27,038 nt of DNA from assembly GCA_024655865.1 (NCBI GenBank), contig JANLFM010000018.1, forward strand, positions 1-27,038, read 5' to 3'. Shown here one piece after another: positions 23,537 through 27,038 of the stretch; position 1 is the first letter of the stretch; each line of letters starts with the position of its first letter. Made by a program: the position numbers and the translations under genes. Below the pieces are notes generated by a model that did not search any database, was not told the DNA's origin, and worked only from the letters and a program-made list of their open reading frames with translations. The stretch is from Caldisericota bacterium. Lineage in GTDB: Bacteria > Caldisericota > JANLFM01.

Positions 23537-24295
23537 TTAGCGGCCTTTGCGCAGATACCTGTAGGTGTTCTTGGAAGGAAGGGTGGAGCGCTTGGCGAAG
23601 GAAGGCAACCATTTTTTCGAGGGAGCGAGAGGGGAAGGAATGGAGGGTTTGTTGTTATTGGTTGTGCTCTGGGTGGGCTCGATGATTACCCGGCGGTAGG
23701 GCTCCTTCCCCTCCGAATGAGTACTCACATCCGTCCTGTTCTGAAGGGCAAGGTGGATCAGGCGTCTCTCCATGGGAGGCATAGGGGGGAAGGTGTAGGG
23801 TCTCTGAAGCCTCCTCACCCTTTCTGCAATGCGCAGGGCGGTCTTCCGCAGGGTCTCCTCCCTGCGCCCCCGGAACCCGTTGGCGTCGAGGACGGTGCGC
23901 ACTTTAAGCCCCTTTTTCGCTAGAACAGCCTGAAGCAGGAACTGAAGGGAGTTGATTGTCTCTCCGTGTTTCCCGATCACTCTGCCCAGGTTCTGTCCGA
24001 TGATGTTTAAGTAGAAGGAGCCGTCCCCGGGAGTGCATTCTAAATCTAACGATTGATCAATTTTCCCTAACAGTTCCTTCGCTGTCTCCTGAATGAACTC
24101 CGCCTCAGTGAGCAACCTGGTCACCCTGACCCGCGCCTGTCTGGCTCCTAAGCCAAACAGGCCCTGTCTGGGTTCTTCCAGGACTTCGATTTCAACCTTA
24201 TCCTGGGTGGTGCCGAGCTCTTCAAGTGCCGCCTGCATGGCCTCTTCCACCGAGCGGCCCGTTTTTTCGATCGCCGTCCCTTTAATCATCTTCAC
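23537..24295 (-). CDS. jag: RNA-binding protein Jag (KhpB)
   Basis: RNA-binding regulator linked to cell division and elongation in Gram-positive bacteria (252 residues). It has a Jag-N domain (EKTGRSVEEAMQAALEELG), a KH domain with the loop GRVIGKHGETINSLQ, and an R3H domain with RRLIHLALQ...THSEGKEPYRRVII. A basic, low-complexity tail of about 45 residues follows (Ser/Asn/Lys-rich), longer than in many relatives. The GTG start overlaps the yidC stop (GTGA); an ATG two codons later is an alternative. Confidence 0.94.
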   Translation of the reverse strand: MKMIKGTAIEKTGRSVEEAMQAALEELGTTQDKVEIEVLEEPRQGLFGLGARQARVRVTRLLTEAEFIQETAKELLGKIDQSLDLECTPGDGSFYLNIIGQNLGRVIGKHGETINSLQFLLQAVLAKKGLKVRTVLDANGFRGRREETLRKTALRIAERVRRLQRPYTFPPMPPMERRLIHLALQNRTDVSTHSEGKEPYRRVIIEPTQSTTNNNKPSIPSPLAPSKKWLPSFAKRSTLPSKNTYRYLRKGR

Positions 24296-25125
24296 TTATC
24301 CTTTTTGCTCTCCTGGGTTTTCACAGCAAGAGCCTGGGGCCTGAGAGGAATTCCCTTGAAGACGATCAGCTGCTGCGCGATCTGGAGAAGAGAGAACATT
24401 ACCCAGTAGAGGGATACAGCAATGGGGATGGAGAGGGAAATCCAGCCTATGAGCAGGGGGAAGAGAATCATCATCAAAGTACCTCCCTGCTGCCTGGAGC
24501 TTCCCATAGTGTAGGATTGAAGGTACATAGTTAACGCTACAAGTATAGGCCAGAGATAGTAATACCACCCTCCCTGGGTGGGAAGGTAGGCGAGATTGAA
24601 CCCCAAAAACCAGGCTCCCGGAGTTGCTCCTCTGACGAATTGCGCCATTTCAGCGCCGTTCACAACGGTCGTGGTGTAAGTGTGGTAAAGGAGGTAAGGA
24701 TTAGTAGGGGTAGTGGTGCTCATGGTCAGGCCGTAGGATGTAGCCACATCTATGGGCGCGGGGTCAAGAGGCATGAGGAAGTAAGCCTGAATTGCAAACC
24801 AGAGGGCCCACATGATAATCAACTGGGGGATCTGAAGAAGGCAAGATGATGTAAAGCAACCAGCGGGGTTGATCCCGTGTTTCTTGTAAAGCTGACTCAT
24901 AGCCTTGTTCAGCTGATCGGGATCGTTTTTGAACTTCTTCTGGATCTCTTGCATTTCCGGGGTCATCTTCTGCATCTTAAGGGAGGTCATAAGCGATTGT
25001 TGCTGCGGCCAGTAAAGCAAGGCCTTCAAAATAACGGTGAGAAAAATGATCGCCACCCCATAGTTGGGCACAAGGGCGTAGAAGAAATCCAGAGTTTTAG
25101 TCAGTATGTCTTGTAACCAAGCCAA
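24292..25125 (-). CDS. yidC: Membrane protein insertase YidC (short Gram-positive type)
   Basis: Inserts membrane proteins alone or with Sec. The 277-residue form lacks the large periplasmic domain of Gram-negative YidC. It also lacks a lipoprotein cysteine near the start. Membrane helices are visible at about residues 20-40, 95-115, 165-185, 200-220 and 225-250, with the cytoplasmic hairpin KMQKMTPEMQEIQKKFKNDP between the first two. The start is TTG with AAAGGAG eight bases upstream. The block between helices 2 and 3 is long and Thr/Tyr-rich. Confidence 0.95.
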   Translation of the reverse strand: MAWLQDILTKTLDFFYALVPNYGVAIIFLTVILKALLYWPQQQSLMTSLKMQKMTPEMQEIQKKFKNDPDQLNKAMSQLYKKHGINPAGCFTSSCLLQIPQLIIMWALWFAIQAYFLMPLDPAPIDVATSYGLTMSTTTPTNPYLLYHTYTTTVVNGAEMAQFVRGATPGAWFLGFNLAYLPTQGGWYYYLWPILVALTMYLQSYTMGSSRQQGGTLMMILFPLLIGWISLSIPIAVSLYWVMFSLLQIAQQLIVFKGIPLRPQALAVKTQESKKDK

Positions 25126-25140
25126 ATTTGATTCTCCTTT

Positions 25141-25362
25141 CTATGGTACCGGGTCGTAGCCTCCGGGGTGGAAGGGATTACAGCGCAAAATGCGCTTAAT
25201 CGCCATCCATCCGCCTCTGGCCACCCCGTATTTTTCAATAGCCTGAATGGCGTACTGGGAACAGGTGGGAATATACCGACAGGAGGGAGGGGTATAAGGA
25301 GAAATGCCCCTGCGGTAAATATGAATTAAAAACAAAACGGCCTTCTTAAGCAATTTGCTCAT
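25141..25362 (-). CDS. yidD: Membrane protein insertion efficiency factor YidD
   Basis: A 73-residue protein with the full family pattern: an amphipathic N-terminus ([19 protein letters not shown]), [13 protein letters not shown], and the C-terminal [14 protein letters not shown]. It assists YidC-dependent insertion. It overlaps the end of rnpA by 17 bases and precedes yidC by 15, matching the conserved order. Confidence 0.95.
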   Translation of the reverse strand: MSKLLKKAVLFLIHIYRRGISPYTPPSCRYIPTCSQYAIQAIEKYGVARGGWMAIKRILRCNPFHPGGYDPVP

Positions 25363-25744
25363 CGTTAGTCATTTGCTTATCGCTGGTCAAAATGTTAGCC
25401 TTTTTTAAAAGCCTCTCCAATTCCTCCTTAAGCTCCTCGAAGCTCAAGTTTAGCGCACTCCCTTTTCCAATTACCACTATTTTAAAAAGCGGTGAAATTC
25501 GGGGGCGAAGCACACGATAAGCCTCCCGGAGCCTCCTTCTGAGAAGGTTCCTTTCCACCGCTTTCCTGACATCCCTGGTGGTTCCGAAGCCAGCACCCCA
25601 ATGGTTATCAGCCTTATAATACAGAATAATCCAGGGGGAAACCAGGACCTTTCCTTCGCGACAAACCCCCTTGAATTCCTTGCGTCCAAGTCTTCCCTCT
25701 TTGGGAAAAGAGTACTGCAAAAAGCGCTCAATTTCCTTAAGCAA
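25346..25744 (-). CDS. rnpA: Ribonuclease P protein component
   Basis: Protein subunit of RNase P, which trims tRNA 5' ends with the M1 RNA. The 132 residues carry the signature [17 protein letters not shown] (RNR-like motif) and [12 protein letters not shown], and end in a 15-residue polar tail. The start is TTG, overlapping the last eight bases of rpmH; no ribosome-binding site is free of the upstream gene, so coupling to rpmH is likely. Confidence 0.93.
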   Translation of the reverse strand: MLKEIERFLQYSFPKEGRLGRKEFKGVCREGKVLVSPWIILYYKADNHWGAGFGTTRDVRKAVERNLLRRRLREAYRVLRPRISPLFKIVVIGKGSALNLSFEELKEELERLLKKANILTSDKQMTNDEQIA

Positions 25745-25874
25745 TAGTTATTTTATGGCGGCCCTTGAGCCTTCTCCTCTTTAAGATATTTCGGCCGGCC
25801 TTTGTTTTCATTCGGGCAAGAAACCCGTGCGTCCTGTATCTTTTTCTTAAATGCGGTTGATAAGTTCTTTTCAT
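25737..25874 (-). CDS. rpmH: Ribosomal protein bL34
   Basis: A 45-residue highly basic protein with the family pattern [20 protein letters not shown], then [19 protein letters not shown], and a short ITIA end. GAGG lies eight bases before the ATG. Its stop overlaps the rnpA TTG. A strong promoter sits at 25911-25939, so rpmH heads the long operon down to the par genes. In most genomes dnaA lies on the other side of rpmH; here mobile-element remnants do. Confidence 0.97.
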   Translation of the reverse strand: MKRTYQPHLRKRYRTHGFLARMKTKAGRNILKRRRLKGRHKITIA

Positions 25875-25883
25875 GTATTATAC

Positions 25884-25897
25884 CTCGTACCGACGAG
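25884..25897 (-). promoter_or_regulatory. Leader hairpin covering the rpmH ribosome-binding site
   Basis: In the roughly 30-base leader, CTCGT and ACGAG pair around CGGT, and the ACGAG arm contains most of the GAGG before rpmH. The stem is only five pairs, so its effect is uncertain. Confidence 0.35.
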
Positions 25898-25910
25898 ACA
25901 TTGCTCACTA

Positions 25911-25939
25911 ATTATAGGGAAAGGGATAAGTGCGGTCAA
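25911..25939 (-). promoter_or_regulatory. Strong sigma-70 type promoter for the rpmH operon
   Basis: TTGACC (25934-25939), a 17-base spacer and a perfect TATAAT (25911-25916) on the minus strand. The predicted start near 25904 gives a leader of about 30 bases before rpmH. Confidence 0.8.
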
Positions 25940-25997
25940 ATTGCTGTTGTACGGTGTCCAAGACATACTATACACTTTCGCTCTTCTTAAAACTTTC

Positions 25998-26398
25998 TTA
26001 AAACTTAAAAGGTTTTGGGCCGGGGTAAGATGTGGGGGGAAATTGTGTAGGGGCAAGGTTGGGCCGGGTTGGATGCCCTAAACCCTGGTGTGGTCGTTTT
26101 CCATTATACACCTCATGGGTCCATTTCCTTAAGGCAGCTCTCTTAAAGCAGCTTTCGTCTCCTCCAGGTTATCCTCATCCTCATAGAAGGCCCAGAACTC
26201 CTCCCTGAGGGTGCGGTTCATCCTCTCCACTTTCCCGTTCAGCTTGGAAGAACGAGGGTAAGGGAAGGGGGGTGGCTGAGGAGGTATAGAGATCACTGGG
26301 GAGTTCTCTTCCTTTTGGGGGTTTTGGGCCTATCTTCCAGGGACTGGAGGTTCTTGGGATTAAACCTTCTTTTCCAGCGGAATTTTCTGCTTGGCTCC
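25998..26398 (-). pseudogene. Decayed DDE transposase (IS481-like), frameshifted and internally deleted
   Basis: Three broken pieces of one transposase can be read on the minus strand. The N-terminal region reads RWKRRFNPKNLQSLEDRP then KTPKRKRTPQ and meets TGA at 26293-26295, where relatives have Trp (TGG). The C-terminal integrase-core piece reads KLNGKVERMNRTLREEF, WAFYEDEDNLEETKAALREL and stops at 26129-26131. It continues in another frame as RKWTHEVYNGKRPHQGLGHP down to TAA at 25998. The middle, which should hold the first two catalytic acids, is missing. It is clearly inactive. The family call (IS481-like versus another IS3-superfamily group) is from motif memory. Confidence 0.65.
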
Positions 26399-26587
26399 TA
26401 CCTCTATGACGATTTTGCCTTTCCTTGAAAAAATCTCTGGTTGAAGAGCAGCTGGAGGCTAATTTAATACGGGGTTAATAGGGGGGCGCGTAAGTGATCG
26501 GAGTGGGCCTTGGGGGTCTGGGCCTCTTTCCTGGGTTGAAGATCGCCGCCAGCACCGCTCCCGGATTTAAGAGTTGTTGGATTGTTG
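26399..26587. other. Intergenic stretch without a recognisable gene
   Basis: I see no gene, RNA or clear repeat here, apart from a short tandem TTGTTGGATTGTTGGATT at 26574-26591, which runs into the IS110 end. It lies between the decayed transposase and the IS110-family end. Confidence 0.4.
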
Positions 26588-26620
26588 GATTGCAAGACCT
26601 GAACATCCCGCTCTGATTTT
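26588..26620 (-). mobile_element. Right end of the IS110-family element
   Basis: The 33 bases that follow the transposase stop codon on the minus strand are identical to window bases 1-33 on the plus strand. They end in GTTCAGGTCTTGCAATC, so the element end or its target carries the same CAGGTCTTGCAAT core as the dispersed repeats at 723-1385. The exact element boundary cannot be fixed from these two copies. Confidence 0.65.
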
Positions 26621-27038
26621 CAAGTGGTCCCTACCCCCTCTCGCATTCTGTAGCTCCTCCTCTCTTTGAGCATTGACCAGATTACACGCACCAGATGTCG
26701 CCCCAGAGAGCGGATGGCCTGGTTGTGTTTCTTTCCTTCCCTCCTTTTCCGCTCGTAATATGCCCGGGACTCAGGAACCTGCTCCATGTGCCGAGCTACT
26801 GCAACCATCATGGCCCCTTTTCCCCTCCAGTTCACCTGACGGGGCCTCTTCGTTCCCTGGAACTGACCCGATTGGTGGGAGAGAGGGCACATGCCCAGAT
26901 AAAGGGCCAAGCTCTTTTCAGAATCAAATCGCTTTAGGGTCCCGATCTCTCCCGCAAGCTCAGCGGCAGAGATCTTGCCGAAGCCGGGAATGGAATGCAG
27001 GATGCGGGCGAGCTCCGATTCCTGAACCAGGCTCTCCA
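26620..27038 (-). CDS. IS110-family transposase, C-terminal part (runs off the window)
   Basis: The last 139 codons of a transposase open through the right edge; the start is beyond the window. ILHSIPGFGKISAAELAGEI, then LKRFDSEKSLALYLGMCP, SHQSGQ and the ending around RVIWSMLKERRSYR are the C-terminal transposase_20 region of IS110/IS1111 proteins, which holds the conserved serine region. Reading upstream to the window edge shows no stop, so this part is intact. The N-terminal DEDD (RuvC-like) domain is outside the window. The short, 33-base distance to the shared end fits the IS110 group, in which the bridge RNA is encoded on the other side of the gene. Confidence 0.88.
   Translation of the reverse strand, partial: ESLVQESELARILHSIPGFGKISAAELAGEIGTLKRFDSEKSLALYLGMCPLSHQSGQFQGTKRPRQVNWRGKGAMMVAVARHMEQVPESRAYYERKRREGKKHNQAIRSLGRHLVRVIWSMLKERRSYRMREGVGTT

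Noticed and set aside
26104-26112. TTATACACC, one mismatch from a DnaA box
   Set aside because: It is single, lies within the decayed transposase coding sequence, and has no partner boxes or AT-rich unwinding region nearby.

Overview
The window is a bacterial chromosome segment, most likely from the origin-proximal part of a Firmicutes-like (Clostridia-like) genome or another poorly sampled Gram-positive-type lineage. The main evidence is gene order. Read on the minus strand from high to low coordinates it runs rpmH-rnpA-yidD-yidC-jag-mnmE-mnmG-rsmG-parA-parB, which is the classic block beside dnaA/oriC in that group, followed by a DUF4446-type gene that often sits near parB in Clostridia. 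The genus cannot be named from the sequence.

Layout. Positions 1-1390 are accessory sequence: the end of one IS110-family copy, one small membrane-protein gene, and four more copies of a dispersed repeat with the core CAGGTCTTGCAAT. Next come clpC (no M domain) and an Rrf2/IscR-type regulator with a cysteine desulfurase gene, all on the minus strand. pfkA and an NtrB/NtrC-like two-component pair diverge on the plus strand. An FmdB-type zinc ribbon plus an anchored protein of unknown function (minus) and a MarC-type membrane protein (plus) follow. The glycine cleavage operon gcvT-gcvH-gcvPA-gcvPB is preceded by a phosphoribosyltransferase and the DUF4446 gene. The par/gid/rpmH superoperon fills 17.2-25.9 kb. 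The last 1.1 kb holds a decayed DDE transposase and the 3' part of a second IS110-family transposase.

How the genes work together. The minus-strand run from rpmH to gcvPB is almost gapless, with many 4-bp ATGA/GTGA/TTGA overlaps. It covers ribosome and RNase P biogenesis, membrane insertion, tRNA/rRNA modification, chromosome segregation and one-carbon metabolism from glycine. Two parS sites lie inside this run, one at the parB/methyltransferase junction and one inside mnmE. A third, Noc-site-like palindrome sits in the parA promoter. nifS and its Rrf2 regulator share a small divergent region with pfkA that holds a dyad operator and promoters giving almost no 5' leader.

Points most worth a second look: a phosphoribosyltransferase with no ATG/GTG/TTG start that seems to begin at ACG; the two inverted IS110 ends bracketing about 26.6 kb and their link to the dispersed repeat; the three par-type palindromes; the M-domain-less ClpC; the leaderless promoters; and a 27-bp repeat that supplies the gcvPB stop codon. 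All family calls come from reading motifs by eye. No database search was run.
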